A stretch of DNA of 64,000 nucleotides from Pseudomonas sp. H9 (lineage in GTDB: Bacteria > Pseudomonadota > Gammaproteobacteria > Pseudomonadales > Pseudomonadaceae): NCBI RefSeq assembly GCF_004353925.1, contig NZ_SMOK01000012.1, forward strand, positions 1-64,000, given 5' to 3'. How positions within the stretch are numbered: position 1 is the stretch's first letter; each line of letters starts with the position of its first letter. Below, piece by piece: positions 45,813 to 55,612 of this stretch. Below the pieces are notes generated by a model. That model did not search any database. It was not told where the DNA came from and saw only the letters and a list, made by a program, of their open reading frames with translations. The translations under genes and the position numbers were made by a program.

Positions 45813-46587
45813 TTTTCTGCTTTACGCCCTGCTCGCAGGTCTGGCCCTGGCAGTAGTCGCCGGCCCTTTGGGGTCATTCGTGGTCTGGCGGCGCATGGCC
45901 TATTTCGGCGACACCCTTTCTCACGCTGCCCTGCTGGGTGTGGCCTTGGGCTTCGTGCTGGACATCAGCCCGGCGCTGGCCGTCACCGTCGGCTGCCTGT
46001 TGCTGGCGATGCTGCTGGTTACCCTGCAACAGCGCCAGCCGCTAGCCTCCGACACCCTGTTGGGCATTTTGGCTCCCAGTACCCTGTCGCTTGGCCTCGT
46101 GGCACTGAGTTTCATGCACGATGTGCGCATCGACCTGATGGCCTATTTGTTCGGTGATCTGTTGGCCATCAGCCCCGGCGACCTGACCTGGATTCTTGGC
46201 GGTAGTGCTGTCGTGTTGCTGTTGCTGGCCGTGCTTTGGCGACCGTTGCTGGCAGTCACCGTGCATGAAGAGCTGGCGATGGTTGAAGGCCTGCCAGTCG
46301 CGGCGCTGCGCCTGGCGCTGATGCTGTTGATTGCTGTGGTAATTGCCGTAGCCATGAAGATCGTCGGCGTGTTGCTGATCACTTCGCTGCTGATCATCCC
46401 AGCAGCTGCGGCGCAACGTCACGCGCGCTCACCTGAGCAAATGGCCTTGGGCGCCAGCCTGCTGGGGGTTACGGCTGTATGCTTGGGGCTGGCATTGTCG
46501 TGGTTCAAAGACACCCCGGCCGGTCCTTCGATCGTGGTCTGCGCTGCAGTGCTATTCTTGCTGAGCCTGGCCTTGCCCCGCCGCTGA
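45805..46587 (+). CDS. znuB: zinc ABC transporter permease
   Basis: A 260-residue ABC-3 family inner-membrane permease with about eight hydrophobic segments. [23 protein letters not shown] near the N-terminus and the charged ATPase-coupling segment are typical. Starts at the ATG at 45805 inside the end of znuC. It completes the ZnuABC zinc importer. Confidence 0.93.
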   Translation: MADFLLYALLAGLALAVVAGPLGSFVVWRRMAYFGDTLSHAALLGVALGFVLDISPALAVTVGCLLLAMLLVTLQQRQPLASDTLLGILAPSTLSLGLVALSFMHDVRIDLMAYLFGDLLAISPGDLTWILGGSAVVLLLLAVLWRPLLAVTVHEELAMVEGLPVAALRLALMLLIAVVIAVAMKIVGVLLITSLLIIPAAAAQRHARSPEQMALGASLLGVTAVCLGLALSWFKDTPAGPSIVVCAAVLFLLSLALPRR

Positions 46588-46591
46588 GCCT

Positions 46592-46620
46592 CAGGGTGCA
46601 GCTTCGGCGGTTGCACCCTG
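46592..46620 (+). terminator. hairpin after znuB, possible terminator
   Basis: CAGGGTGCA (46592-46600) / TGCACCCTG (46612-46620) is a perfect 9-bp stem right after the znuB stop. It lacks a T-run, so factor-independent termination is uncertain. Confidence 0.5.
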
Positions 46621-46719
46621 CGACATTTAAATCATGCAGGGCCCTGAAGATTTATTTTCGAGTCTGCGGACTGGGTGTAGACTTGCTCGCTTTTTGCGCA
46701 AACTTAGAGAGACGCAGGA

Positions 46720-47433
46720 ATGAAGCCGTTCTCCTCCCGTTATCTGCTCCTTGCCGCGTTTTCGCTGTTCCTGGCTGCATGCTCCAGCGCCCCGACCGAC
46801 AGCGCTGATACGCCTGCCCAGGCCGATGCCTGGCAGCAACTGGAGCAAAGCATCGCCAGCAGCGAGCTGGCCACCGCCGAAGATCAACTGACCGCTCTGC
46901 AGGCTCAGGCGCCCAACGACGCCCGCGTCGAGCAGTATCAACGGCAATTGGCCGAAGCCTATCTGCAACGCAGCCAGATCGTCCTGCAAAAAGGTGACGT
47001 CAACGCCGCCGCCACAGCCCTGAGCCGCGCGCGTGCCCTGATGCCCAAAGCCCCAGCATTGACTGGTGGCGTCAACGGTGCCATCGCCCAGGCGCGCAAA
47101 GCCGAACTGGAAAAGGCCGAAGCAGCCCTCAAGGCGGCCGAAGCGCGTCCTGCGGCCAAGCTCATCGACCCAACCGCTCCCAGCACCGTCGTGGCATTGA
47201 AAACTACAGATATTCGCGCAATGCGCCGACAACTGGATGACATCGCCACAGATGTGGTGAATTACCAGTGTGACGTGGTATTCCAGGTGCCGCGCAAAGA
47301 TGACGCTCCGTGGCTGAAGACTCTGCTAGGCAAGCGCGTCCATAAGCTCGACAGCGAATTCGCCCTGCAGCAGTCCCACGAGATCCACCGCAATCAGCCA
47401 GCCCAGGTAGTGCTGATTCCGCGCCGTCCTTGA
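46720..47433 (+). CDS. lipoprotein with TPR-like helical repeats
   Basis: A 237-residue protein with lipobox LAAC (Cys21). Residues 35-145 are alpha-helical and resemble tetratricopeptide repeats (AEDQLTALQAQAPNDARVEQYQRQLAEAYL and two later repeats). A short C-terminal domain (about 160-237) is rich in beta strands (CDVVFQVPRKDDAPWLKTLLGKRVHKLD). Function unknown. It sits between znuB and the metNIQ/katE region as in P. aeruginosa. Confidence 0.82.
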   Translation: MKPFSSRYLLLAAFSLFLAACSSAPTDSADTPAQADAWQQLEQSIASSELATAEDQLTALQAQAPNDARVEQYQRQLAEAYLQRSQIVLQKGDVNAAATALSRARALMPKAPALTGGVNGAIAQARKAELEKAEAALKAAEARPAAKLIDPTAPSTVVALKTTDIRAMRRQLDDIATDVVNYQCDVVFQVPRKDDAPWLKTLLGKRVHKLDSEFALQQSHEIHRNQPAQVVLIPRRP

Positions 47434-47439
47434 GCGAGC

Positions 47440-47459
47440 GGGTGCCCAAGCGGGCACCC
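47440..47459. terminator. hairpin between convergent lipoprotein gene and katE
   Basis: GGGTGCCC (47440-47447) AAGC GGGCACCC (47452-47459), a perfect 8-bp stem with a four-base loop, 7 bp after one stop and 11 bp before the other. No T-run on either side; probable bidirectional end structure. Confidence 0.5.
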
Positions 47460-47470
47460 AGCTACTGCAC

Positions 47471-49609
47471 TTAAGCGGGGATCGCCTCGGCCGCGCCCTC
47501 CCGCGCCCACACCCGATGCTTGCCCATTGCGTTGATGAAAGCTTTGTACGTTTTCGGATCGTCCCCTGACAGCAAGCCACCATCAGATTTCAAGCCCAAC
47601 CTATCGAGCAACGGCTGCGCCTCGCTGGCAAGTCCCATAGGCTTGAGGTGCTTGTAAGCCTCCAGCAGGAAATGCAATGCATCACCGCTACCCAGCAAGG
47701 CTTGTGTCGACGTCTTGCCAGCGGCTACCCACACGGCATCGAACAACACCGACGGCATGCCTTCGATCGAAGCATCCACTGCCAACAGTTTGCCTTGGGC
47801 AGTCTGCACCGGTGCTAAGGTGAGCCCCAGCAGTTTGATCTGCGCGCTTTCTGCCTCCAACGCCTTGACCACGGCATCGACATGCTTGTCATCAACGCCG
47901 TCGGCCACAAGTACAGCAACTTTGTGCCCTCGGATGCCTTCGCTCAGCAAATTCATCTGGCTCAAGGCAGGTGACTGTTTGAGAGGCAGCTCCGGGACGT
48001 TAACCGTACCTTTTTTCGGCGCCGGTAAGCCAAGACTCGCCGCCACCTGCGCTGCCAGCTTGAGGTCAATGTTGGCCAGGATCTCGTTCACCTCACGCCT
48101 GCGGATATCGACGCGCTCAACCTTACCCAGTTCAAAGCTGTAAGCATTGACGATGTGCGCTTGCTCAGTCGGGCTCATGCTTCGGTAGAACAGCCGTGCC
48201 TGAGAGAAGTGATCGGCAAACGACGGGCTACGTTGGCGAACTTTGTGCGCTTCGATCCGCTCCGGGTACGACTCAAAACCGCCCTCGGAGGCAGCCGCTG
48301 GCGTTTCTTTCGGCCAACCGCCATCGATGGAATTGGGCTCATACGAAGCGCGGCCTTTGTCCAGCGTTACCCGGTGCAGAGCATCGCGCTGACCATTGTG
48401 ATTGGGCGCCAACGGCCGATTGATGGGAATCTCATGAAAGTTTGGGCCACCGAGGCGGCTGATTTGGGTGTCGGTGTAAGAAAACAGCCGTCCCTGCAGC
48501 AACGGGTCATTGGAAAAATCGATACCGGGAACGATATGCCCAGGGCAGAAGGCAACCTGCTCGGTCTCGGCGAAGAAGTTGTCAGGGTTGCGGTTGAGCA
48601 CCATCTTGCCCAGCGGTGTCACCGGTACCAGTTCTTCAGGAATGATCTTGGTCGGGTCGAGCAGGTCAAAATCGAATTTGTGCTCGTCTTCTTCCGCAAC
48701 GATCTGTACACCGAACTCCCACTCAGGGTAATTGCCAGTCTCAATCGCCTCCCAGAGGTCTCGGCGATGGTAATCCGCATCTTTACCCGCCAGTTTCTGC
48801 GCTTCGTCCCATAGCAGGGAACGTACCCCGGCTTTGGGCTTCCAGTGGAATTTGACGAAGCTGGACTTGCCCTTGGCATTGATCAATCTGAAGGTATGCA
48901 CACCGAAACCTTGCATAGTGCGCAAACTCTTTGGAATCGCGCGGTCAGACATCGTCCAGATCACCATGTGCGCCGACTCCGGCACCAGTGAAACGAAGTC
49001 CCAGAAGGTGTCGTGAGCCGAGCCGCCGGTGGGCATTTCATTATGTGGTTCGGGTTTCACCGCATGGACAAAGTCAGGAAACTTGATCGCGTCCTGGATG
49101 AAAAATACCGGCATGTTGTTGCCGACCAGGTCGAAATTGCCTTCTTCGGTGAAAAATTTGACGGCAAAACCGCGCACGTCACGCACCGTATCGCCAGACC
49201 CACGCGGCCCCTGCACAGTAGAAAAGCGCACGAACACCGGCGTCATTTTCTCTGGGTCCTGAAGAAATCCGGCTTTGGTCAACGCTGCATGGGATTTATA
49301 GGCCTGGAAGTAGCCATGGGCACCACTGCCTCGGGCATGCACAATGCGCTCAGGAATTCGCTCATGGTCAAAGTGCGTGATTTTCTCACGCATGATGAAG
49401 TCTTCCAGCAATGACGGACCACGTTCACCGGCTCGCAGACTGTTTTGGTTGTCGGCAACCTTGACGCCCTGGTTGGTACGCAAGGCTTGGCCGGTGGCAT
49501 CACTGCGAAATACTTCCAGGCTTTGCAGCTTGGCGTTGGTATTGGCCCGGTCCGGAGTCTGGGTCCCGGCCAGTTGACTTTCCTTGGGTGGATTCTTCTT
49601 GCTGGGCAT
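47471..49609 (-). CDS. katE: catalase HPII (large-subunit, clade II)
   Basis: A 712-residue haem catalase. The core has the distal His91 in [12 protein letters not shown], the NADPH-free clade II features and the proximal tyrosine in [15 protein letters not shown]-terminal flavodoxin/DJ-1-like domain (about 560-712) starts at [15 protein letters not shown]. It destroys hydrogen peroxide, typically in stationary phase. The ATG at 49609 has GAGGAG upstream. It is divergent from metN. Confidence 0.95.
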   Translation of the reverse strand: MPSKKNPPKESQLAGTQTPDRANTNAKLQSLEVFRSDATGQALRTNQGVKVADNQNSLRAGERGPSLLEDFIMREKITHFDHERIPERIVHARGSGAHGYFQAYKSHAALTKAGFLQDPEKMTPVFVRFSTVQGPRGSGDTVRDVRGFAVKFFTEEGNFDLVGNNMPVFFIQDAIKFPDFVHAVKPEPHNEMPTGGSAHDTFWDFVSLVPESAHMVIWTMSDRAIPKSLRTMQGFGVHTFRLINAKGKSSFVKFHWKPKAGVRSLLWDEAQKLAGKDADYHRRDLWEAIETGNYPEWEFGVQIVAEEDEHKFDFDLLDPTKIIPEELVPVTPLGKMVLNRNPDNFFAETEQVAFCPGHIVPGIDFSNDPLLQGRLFSYTDTQISRLGGPNFHEIPINRPLAPNHNGQRDALHRVTLDKGRASYEPNSIDGGWPKETPAAASEGGFESYPERIEAHKVRQRSPSFADHFSQARLFYRSMSPTEQAHIVNAYSFELGKVERVDIRRREVNEILANIDLKLAAQVAASLGLPAPKKGTVNVPELPLKQSPALSQMNLLSEGIRGHKVAVLVADGVDDKHVDAVVKALEAESAQIKLLGLTLAPVQTAQGKLLAVDASIEGMPSVLFDAVWVAAGKTSTQALLGSGDALHFLLEAYKHLKPMGLASEAQPLLDRLGLKSDGGLLSGDDPKTYKAFINAMGKHRVWAREGAAEAIPA

Positions 49610-49698
49610 TGGAACGCTCTCCTCGATCAGTCTTGGTTCTGACCCCACGGCGGGCCCTTTCTGTAGTGACTGACGAGGCCTGGCGAGCGTTCATTCGG

Positions 49699-49738
49699 AT
49701 TGACCACTGATCGTGATATTCCCGTAGCATTGGTCAAT
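49699..49738. promoter_or_regulatory. 8-bp inverted repeat in the katE-metN divergent region
   Basis: ATTGACCA (49699-49706) and TGGTCAAT (49731-49738) are exact complements 24 bp apart. Each contains TTGACC, which could be a -35 element, but neither has a good -10 partner. Possible shared operator. Confidence 0.35.
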
Positions 49739-49836
49739 TGCGAAATAAATGCTAAGAACCTCTATACGAACAGGCTAAAATGCGCGCCCCGGCTAACCGC
49801 TGACCCTTATTCCATGCGCCCCACAAGGTTCGCTAC

Positions 49837-50844
49837 GTGATCGAGTTTCAAAATGTGCATAAAACCTACCGCGTTGCCGGTAGGGACATCCCCGCGCTGC
49901 ACCCGACCAGCCTGAGCGTTGAAAACGGCCAGGTGTTCGGACTGATCGGCCATTCCGGCGCCGGCAAAAGTACGCTGCTGCGCCTGATTAACCGTCTGGA
50001 AGCGCCAAGCGGCGGCAAGATCATCGTTGACGGTGAAGATGTCACCGCATTCAACGCTAACGACCTGCGGCGCTTCCGCCAGCAAGTCGGAATGATCTTC
50101 CAACACTTCAACCTGCTGGCCTCCAAGACCGTTGCCGACAACGTCGCGCTGCCACTGACTCTGGCCGGCGAACTGTCGCGTAAAGAGATCGATAGCCGGG
50201 TGAGTGAGCTGCTGGCCCGCGTCGGGCTTTCTGAACACGCCAAGAAGTATCCAGCGCAGTTGTCCGGTGGCCAGAAACAACGCGTCGGTATTGCCCGCGC
50301 CCTGGCCACCAAGCCGAAAATTCTGCTCTGCGATGAAGCCACCAGTGCGCTCGACCCGCAAACCACGGCTTCGGTCCTGCAATTGCTGGCCGAAATCAAC
50401 CGCGAACTGAACCTGACCATCGTGCTGATCACTCATGAAATGGACGTGATCCGCCGGGTTTGTGACCGGGTTGCGGTGATGGATGCCGGGCAGATCGTCG
50501 AACACGGGCCGGTGGCCGATGTGTTCCTGCATCCGCAGCACCCGACTACCAAGCGCTTCGTCCAGGAAGACGAGCAGATCGACGAAGACGAGCAGCGCGA
50601 CGATTTCGCCCATGTGCCGGGCCGCATCGTGCGCCTGACCTTCCAGGGCGATTCCACCTACGCGCCGCTGCTGGGCACGGTAGCCCGCGAAACAGGCGTG
50701 GACTACAGCATCCTTGCCGGTCGCATCGACCGCATCAAAGACACCCCGTATGGGCAGCTGACCCTGGCCGTCACTGGCGGCGACATGGAGGCGGCCTTTG
50801 CCCGCTTCACGGCGGCTGATGTTCATATGGAGGTACTGCGTTAA
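49837..50844 (+). CDS. metN: methionine ABC transporter ATPase
   Basis: A 335-residue ATPase of the MetNIQ importer. Walker A is GHSGAGKST, the signature LSGGQKQR, Walker [14 protein letters not shown], and the switch LITHEMD. The C-terminal NIL regulatory domain (about 260-335) binds methionine and inhibits uptake when methionine is plentiful. GTG start at 49837. The stop overlaps metI (TAATG). Confidence 0.94.
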   Translation: MIEFQNVHKTYRVAGRDIPALHPTSLSVENGQVFGLIGHSGAGKSTLLRLINRLEAPSGGKIIVDGEDVTAFNANDLRRFRQQVGMIFQHFNLLASKTVADNVALPLTLAGELSRKEIDSRVSELLARVGLSEHAKKYPAQLSGGQKQRVGIARALATKPKILLCDEATSALDPQTTASVLQLLAEINRELNLTIVLITHEMDVIRRVCDRVAVMDAGQIVEHGPVADVFLHPQHPTTKRFVQEDEQIDEDEQRDDFAHVPGRIVRLTFQGDSTYAPLLGTVARETGVDYSILAGRIDRIKDTPYGQLTLAVTGGDMEAAFARFTAADVHMEVLR

Positions 50845-51515
50845 TGGACGCTTTGAGTTTCTTTGCCAACGTCGACTGGGCGGAAATCTGGCTCGCTACC
50901 ATCGACACCATGATCATGCTGTTCGGCTCGCTGCTGTTCACCGTGCTGCTGGGTCTGCCGTTGGGCGTGCTGCTGTTCCTTTGTGGCCCGCGGCAGATGT
51001 TCGAGCAGAAAGGCGTGTATGCGCTGCTGTCGTTTGTGGTCAACGTGCTGCGTTCGCTGCCGTTCATCATCCTGCTGATTGTGATGATCCCGTTCACGGT
51101 CTTGATCACCGGCACCTCGCTCGGTGTCGCCGGGGCCATCCCACCGCTGGTGGTGGGGGCAACGCCGTTCTTCGCACGCCTGGTGGAAACCGCGCTGCGC
51201 GAGGTTGATCGCGGCATTATCGAAGCCACCCAATCGATGGGCGCCACCACCCGGCAGATCATCATGAACGCCTTGCTGCCTGAGGCCCGTCCGGGCATCT
51301 TCGCAGCCATCACCGTTACTGCCATCACCCTGGTGTCCTACACCGCGATGGCCGGCGTGGTCGGTGCGGGCGGTCTCGGTGACCTGGCAATCCGCTTTGG
51401 TTACCAGCGTTTCCAGACCGACGTCATGGTGGTCACCGTGGTCCTGCTGCTGATACTGGTTCAAGTGTTGCAGAGCGTGGGCGACAAACTGGTTGTGCAT
51501 TTTTCCCGTAAGTAA
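50844..51515 (+). CDS. metI: methionine ABC transporter permease
   Basis: A 223-residue inner-membrane permease with about five transmembrane segments and the EAA coupling loop in EATQSMGATTRQIIMNALLPEARPG. It forms the channel of MetNIQ for L- and D-methionine. Its ATG overlaps the metN stop; metQ follows after 62 bp. Confidence 0.93.
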   Translation: MDALSFFANVDWAEIWLATIDTMIMLFGSLLFTVLLGLPLGVLLFLCGPRQMFEQKGVYALLSFVVNVLRSLPFIILLIVMIPFTVLITGTSLGVAGAIPPLVVGATPFFARLVETALREVDRGIIEATQSMGATTRQIIMNALLPEARPGIFAAITVTAITLVSYTAMAGVVGAGGLGDLAIRFGYQRFQTDVMVVTVVLLLILVQVLQSVGDKLVVHFSRK

Positions 51516-51577
51516 CCCCATGGGTCGGCGCTGCCGACGCACCGGGGGCCGGTTAGGCCCTCACAAGGAGTGATTTG

Positions 51578-52348
51578 ATGAAAAAGCTGCTTGCTGTTGT
51601 TGCCGCCGTTGCGGCCTTCTCGGCCCAAGCCGAGACCCTGACCGTAGCCGCCACCCCGGTGCCGCACGCCGAGATCCTCGAGTTCGTCAAACCGGCCCTG
51701 GCCAAAGAAGGCGTGGACTTGAAGGTGAAAGTTTTCACCGATTACATCCAGCCGAACGTGCAGGTGGCCGAAAAGCGCCTGGACGCCAACTTCTTCCAGC
51801 ACCAGCCGTACCTGGATGAGTTCAACAAGGCCAAGGGCACCAAACTGGTCAGCGTAGCCGGTGTGCACCTGGAGCCACTGGGCGCTTACTCCAGCAAGTA
51901 CAAGAAGCTGGATGAGCTGCCATCGACCGCTACCGTCGTCATCCCGAACGACGCCACCAACGGCGGTCGTGCTTTGCTGCTGCTGGACAAGGCCGGTGTG
52001 ATCAAGCTCAAAGACAACACCAACATCCTCTCGACCGTCAAAGACATTGCCGAGAACAGCAAGAACCTGAAGTTCCGCGAGCTGGAAGCGGCAACCATTC
52101 CGCGTGTGCTGACTCAGGTCGACCTGGCGCTGATCAACACCAACTACGCGCTGGAAGCCAAGCTGAACCCAGAAAGCGATGCACTGGTTATCGAAGGCTC
52201 CGATTCGCCTTACGTGAACATTCTGGTAACCCGTGAAGACAACAAAGACGCTGACGCGGTGAAGAAGCTGGTTGCAGCCCTGCACACCCCGGAAGTGAAG
52301 AAGTTCATCGAAGAGAAGTACAAGGGCGCGGTCAAGCCGGCGTTCTGA
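51578..52348 (+). CDS. metQ: methionine-binding protein MetQ
   Basis: A 256-residue NlpA/MetQ-family binding protein. Its signal peptide is MKKLLAVVAAVAAFSAQA with a signal peptidase I site and no lipobox cysteine, so it should be a soluble periplasmic protein, unlike lipoprotein MetQ of E. coli. Typical motifs are ATPVPHAEIL and FFQHQPYLDEFN. AAGGAG lies 7 bp before the ATG at 51578. Confidence 0.92.
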   Translation: MKKLLAVVAAVAAFSAQAETLTVAATPVPHAEILEFVKPALAKEGVDLKVKVFTDYIQPNVQVAEKRLDANFFQHQPYLDEFNKAKGTKLVSVAGVHLEPLGAYSSKYKKLDELPSTATVVIPNDATNGGRALLLLDKAGVIKLKDNTNILSTVKDIAENSKNLKFRELEAATIPRVLTQVDLALINTNYALEAKLNPESDALVIEGSDSPYVNILVTREDNKDADAVKKLVAALHTPEVKKFIEEKYKGAVKPAF

Positions 52349-52359
52349 TTTAACTGCTA

Positions 52360-52408
52360 ATCGCGGGGCAAGCCCGCTCCTACGGTAGGAGCGGGCTTGC
52401 CCCGCGAT
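52360..52408. repeat. pair of inverted REP elements
   Basis: ATCGCGGGGC...CTCCTAC and its inverted copy face each other with only a few bases between, ending at 52408. Placed between the convergent genes metQ and the SCO1 gene. Confidence 0.88.
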
Positions 52409-52413
52409 GCTTT

Positions 52414-53046
52414 TCAGTCCCGCTTAACCAGCCCCGGCAATTGAGCCACCAGCTTCTGATTGTTGAATGGCGCACGAATAAAGCCACGCTGCTTGCCATC
52501 CGGCCCCAGCAGCGCCAGGTTGCCACTGTGGTCTACCGTGTAGTTAGGCTTGCTGGTATCGGCCGGAATGAACGGAATACTCACCGCATTGGCCAGCTTC
52601 TGCAGGTTGTCCAGTGAACCGGTCACACCGCGGAAGTCTTTGTCGAAATACCCCAGGTACTGCTTGAGCTGTGCCGGCGTGTCCCGGTTCGGGTCAACGC
52701 TGACCAACACCACTTGCAGCCGCTCCACAGCCTCTTTAGGCAACTCGCTTTTCACCTGACGCAATTGCGCCAGTGTGGTCGGGCAGATGTCCGGGCAGAA
52801 GGTGTAGCCGAAAAACAGCAGCGACCACTTACCCTTGAGTTCATCCATCTGCAGCGCTTGGCCGTTCTCGTCGGTCATCTCCAGTGCTGGCACGGTGCGG
52901 CTCTGCGGCAGCAGGATAATGCCGGCATCGATCAACTCGGTCGGGTTGCCCTCACTGCGCTCATTGAGCTTCTTGTTGACAGTAAGCCCAAGAATCACGG
53001 CGACCAGGGCAACGAGGATAAAGACGGTTTTCTGGGTTCGAGTCAT
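52414..53046 (-). CDS. SCO1/SenC copper chaperone
   Basis: A 210-residue thioredoxin-fold protein anchored by an N-terminal transmembrane segment (about 8-24). The copper ligands are Cys84 and Cys88 in FCPDICPT and His173 in VDHSGN. It helps load the CuA centre of cytochrome c oxidase subunit II. The ATG overlaps the cyoE/ctaB stop (ATGA), so it is last in the haem A and assembly operon. Confidence 0.93.
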   Translation of the reverse strand: MTRTQKTVFILVALVAVILGLTVNKKLNERSEGNPTELIDAGIILLPQSRTVPALEMTDENGQALQMDELKGKWSLLFFGYTFCPDICPTTLAQLRQVKSELPKEAVERLQVVLVSVDPNRDTPAQLKQYLGYFDKDFRGVTGSLDNLQKLANAVSIPFIPADTSKPNYTVDHSGNLALLGPDGKQRGFIRAPFNNQKLVAQLPGLVKRD

Positions 53047-53942
53047 AGGTTCAACAGTAAGTAGTGGTCTACAAGCAGCGCGATGAACAACAGCAGCAGG
53101 TACCAGACAGAGTACTTGAAGGTCTTGATCGCCGCGTGCGGCCGACTGCCACGGTACAACACCCAAGCCCATTGCAGGAAGCGCACACCCAGCACCACGG
53201 CACTCACCAGGTACAGCAGCCCGCTCATGTGGATGACATAAGGCAGCAAGCTGACCGCCAGCAATACCAAGGTGTAGAGCAGGATGTGGACCTTGGTGTA
53301 ATGCTCGCCGTGGGTGACCGGTAACATCGGGATATCGGCCTTGGCGTACTCTGCCTTGCGGTGAATGGCCAACGCCCAGAAGTGTGGTGGTGTCCAGGCA
53401 AAGATAATCAGCACCAACAGCAGCGGCTCAGCGCTGATGTGCCCACTGACCGCGACCCAGCCTAGCAACGGTGGTGCAGCGCCTGCCAGCCCACCAATTA
53501 CGATGTTCTGCGGTGTCGCTCGTTTGAGAAAGCCGGTGTAGATCACCGCATAACCGAGCAGCGAAGCCAAGGTCAGCCAGGCGGTGAGGGCATTGGTGAA
53601 CACCAACAGCAAAGCCATGCCCGACAGCGCCAGCAGCAAGGCAAAAGTCACTGCCGCCAGTGGTGCTACCCGGCCTTCGACCAAAGGGCGCTTGTGGGTC
53701 CGCGCCATCAGCGCATCGATGCGCCGGTCCAACACATGATTAACTGCAGCAGCGGCGCCAGCGCAGCAGGCAATACCCAGGTTGCCGAACAGCAGCACCG
53801 TCCAGGGCACACCGGCGCGGGTGGCGAGAAACATCCCCACCAGCGAGGTGATCAGCATCAGTACCACGACCTTCGGTTTGGTCAGCTCCAGGTAATCGCG
53901 CCAGCCCGCCTGGAGCTTGCGCTCGCTCAGAAGCGTCGCCAT
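53043..53942 (-). CDS. cyoE: protoheme IX farnesyltransferase (haem O synthase)
   Basis: A 299-residue UbiA-family membrane enzyme that adds a farnesyl chain to haem B. Aspartate-rich motif NHVLDRRIDALMARTHKRPL, and AWTPPHFWALAIHRKAEYAKADIPMLPV in the second half. About nine transmembrane segments. It overlaps the haem A synthase gene by 16 bp and sits in the cox assembly cluster, so here it serves haem A synthesis (also named ctaB); a second cyoE copy often exists beside the bo3 oxidase. Confidence 0.93.
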   Translation of the reverse strand: MATLLSERKLQAGWRDYLELTKPKVVVLMLITSLVGMFLATRAGVPWTVLLFGNLGIACCAGAAAAVNHVLDRRIDALMARTHKRPLVEGRVAPLAAVTFALLLALSGMALLLVFTNALTAWLTLASLLGYAVIYTGFLKRATPQNIVIGGLAGAAPPLLGWVAVSGHISAEPLLLVLIIFAWTPPHFWALAIHRKAEYAKADIPMLPVTHGEHYTKVHILLYTLVLLAVSLLPYVIHMSGLLYLVSAVVLGVRFLQWAWVLYRGSRPHAAIKTFKYSVWYLLLLFIALLVDHYLLLNL

Positions 53943-55009
53943 GAGTTATCTCCCAGATAATGAACGACACCCCCGCTGCTCAGCGGTGTCAGGCGCCAGC
54001 CCTGGCTGACCCGGCGGGCCTTCGCCCTGGCCACCAGGCGAATGCGGTAATTGACCAGCACCATGCTCAGCAACAACATGGCACCTCCGGCATTGTGGGC
54101 GACAGCCACCGGCAATGGCAGGTGAAACAGAACATTGCTGATACCCAGGCCAACCTGCACGGCCAGCGCCAGCAACACCAGCCGTGCCAACCCGCCCAGA
54201 CCATGGCGATAAAGCTTCCAGCTCAGTATCAGCAGCACCCCGGTGACCAGCAGCGCGCCCATGCGATGGCTGAGGTGAATGGCGGTGCGTGCGTCACTGT
54301 CCAGTTGCCCGCCCAAGTAATTGGGACCGATGTGCTGGGTCAGATGAAAGCCGTTGGCGAAGTCTGCCTGTGGCCACCACTGGCCATGGCAGGTGGGTAA
54401 ATCGACACAGGCCACCGCAGCGTAGTTGGCACTGACCCAACCGCCCAAGGCAATTTGGCCTATCACCACCAGCAGCGCCAGGGCCGCCACACGCCTCACA
54501 CTCAGCGGCAACTTAGCCAGTGGGGCGAACGCCCGCGACAAACGTAGGCTCAGCAAAAACAACAGGCTCAAGGTGGCAAAGCCGCCCAACAGGTGCGCAG
54601 TGACCACTTGCGGCCACAGCTTGAGGGTCACCGTCCACATACCGAAGGCAGCCTGAGCGAACACCACACCAAGCAGCAGCAAGGGTAAGCGATACGGCTG
54701 ACCGTCACGGCCATGACGGCGCCAGGCCTGCACAGCGAGCAGGGTAATCACCAGGGCCAGGGTGCCGGCAAAGTAGCGATGAACCATCTCGTTGCGGCCC
54801 TTGTGCTCCTCCACCGGTGTATCCGGAAAGTGCCGCTCAGCATGGGCCAGCTGAGCTTCGGTTTTGGGCACACTGATGAAACCGTAGCAACCCGGCCAAT
54901 CCGGGCAGCCCAGGCCCGCATGAGTGAGACGGGTATAGGCACCGAGCAGGACAACCACCAGTGCCAGCAAGGTAGCGAACACAGCGAGGCGAAATCCGGG
55001 TCTGGCCAT
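53927..55009 (-). CDS. ctaA: haem A synthase (Cox15/CtaA)
   Basis: A 360-residue membrane enzyme that oxidises the C8 methyl of haem O to give haem A. Eight transmembrane segments. Conserved YTRLTHAGLGCPDWPGCYG with the paired cysteines near residue 35, EYxHR-type ENEMVHRYFAG (here GRNEMVHR), and HRMGAL later for haem ligation. Starts 9 bp after the upstream small-protein stop. Confidence 0.93.
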   Translation of the reverse strand: MARPGFRLAVFATLLALVVVLLGAYTRLTHAGLGCPDWPGCYGFISVPKTEAQLAHAERHFPDTPVEEHKGRNEMVHRYFAGTLALVITLLAVQAWRRHGRDGQPYRLPLLLLGVVFAQAAFGMWTVTLKLWPQVVTAHLLGGFATLSLLFLLSLRLSRAFAPLAKLPLSVRRVAALALLVVIGQIALGGWVSANYAAVACVDLPTCHGQWWPQADFANGFHLTQHIGPNYLGGQLDSDARTAIHLSHRMGALLVTGVLLILSWKLYRHGLGGLARLVLLALAVQVGLGISNVLFHLPLPVAVAHNAGGAMLLLSMVLVNYRIRLVARAKARRVSQGWRLTPLSSGGVVHYLGDNSWRRF

Positions 55010-55018
55010 GATGATGTC

Positions 55019-55612
55019 CTAGCCGATGTTGGACAGTTTCAGCAGGTGGCGCAGGTCATTGAGCAAGTCCTTGCCCTTGACCCTGGCGTCGTAGCGCAGC
55101 ACCAGGTTGCCGTGAGGGTCGATGATCCACAGCTGTGCATCCTGCTTGCCCTGACTGACTGCCTCGTACTTGCTCAAGTCCAACGGGTAGCGTTGCAGCT
55201 GTGGGTATTCACGTTCGACTCGCGCCTGGTAGTCGGCACTCAACGGCTGGTTCACGGCCAGTGCATGGCTGGCGCGACTGGCATCACGACCCAGGCCAAT
55301 CTGGATTTGCCGGGCCAGGTACACCAACTGCTGACAGTCCAGCCCGCAGTCCTTGGGTGCGCTCACCAGTAGCTGCCAGCGCTGCTCATCGGCACTGACT
55401 CCAAGGTCGGCACGGCTCTGACCGTTGCCGATCATTTCGCCGTGATAACTGCGGCTGTCGGGCACCCAGAACTGCAGTTTGTACATGGCGGTCGCCAGCA
55501 TCATCGGGCCGATGACCACCAGCAGAATCAAGATCAATTGCAGACGCCCACGAGCGCGCCCGGACGGCGTCTTGCCTTCAGACATGTTGAGTGGACTCGT
55601 GACGGCTCCCAT
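55019..55612 (-). CDS. membrane-anchored cox-cluster protein, thioredoxin-like
   Basis: A 197-residue protein with one transmembrane segment (about residues 24-44) and a periplasmic domain containing PKDCGLDCQQL and LWIIDPHGNLVLRYDA, which recalls a degenerate SCO/thioredoxin-like fold. The start at 55612 has AAGGAG 7 bp upstream; the ATG at 55585 is an alternative. It overlaps the SURF1 end by 35 bp. Always found with SURF1, ctaA and cyoE in pseudomonads, so probably an oxidase assembly factor (inference). Confidence 0.82.
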   Translation of the reverse strand: MGAVTSPLNMSEGKTPSGRARGRLQLILILLVVIGPMMLATAMYKLQFWVPDSRSYHGEMIGNGQSRADLGVSADEQRWQLLVSAPKDCGLDCQQLVYLARQIQIGLGRDASRASHALAVNQPLSADYQARVEREYPQLQRYPLDLSKYEAVSQGKQDAQLWIIDPHGNLVLRYDARVKGKDLLNDLRHLLKLSNIG

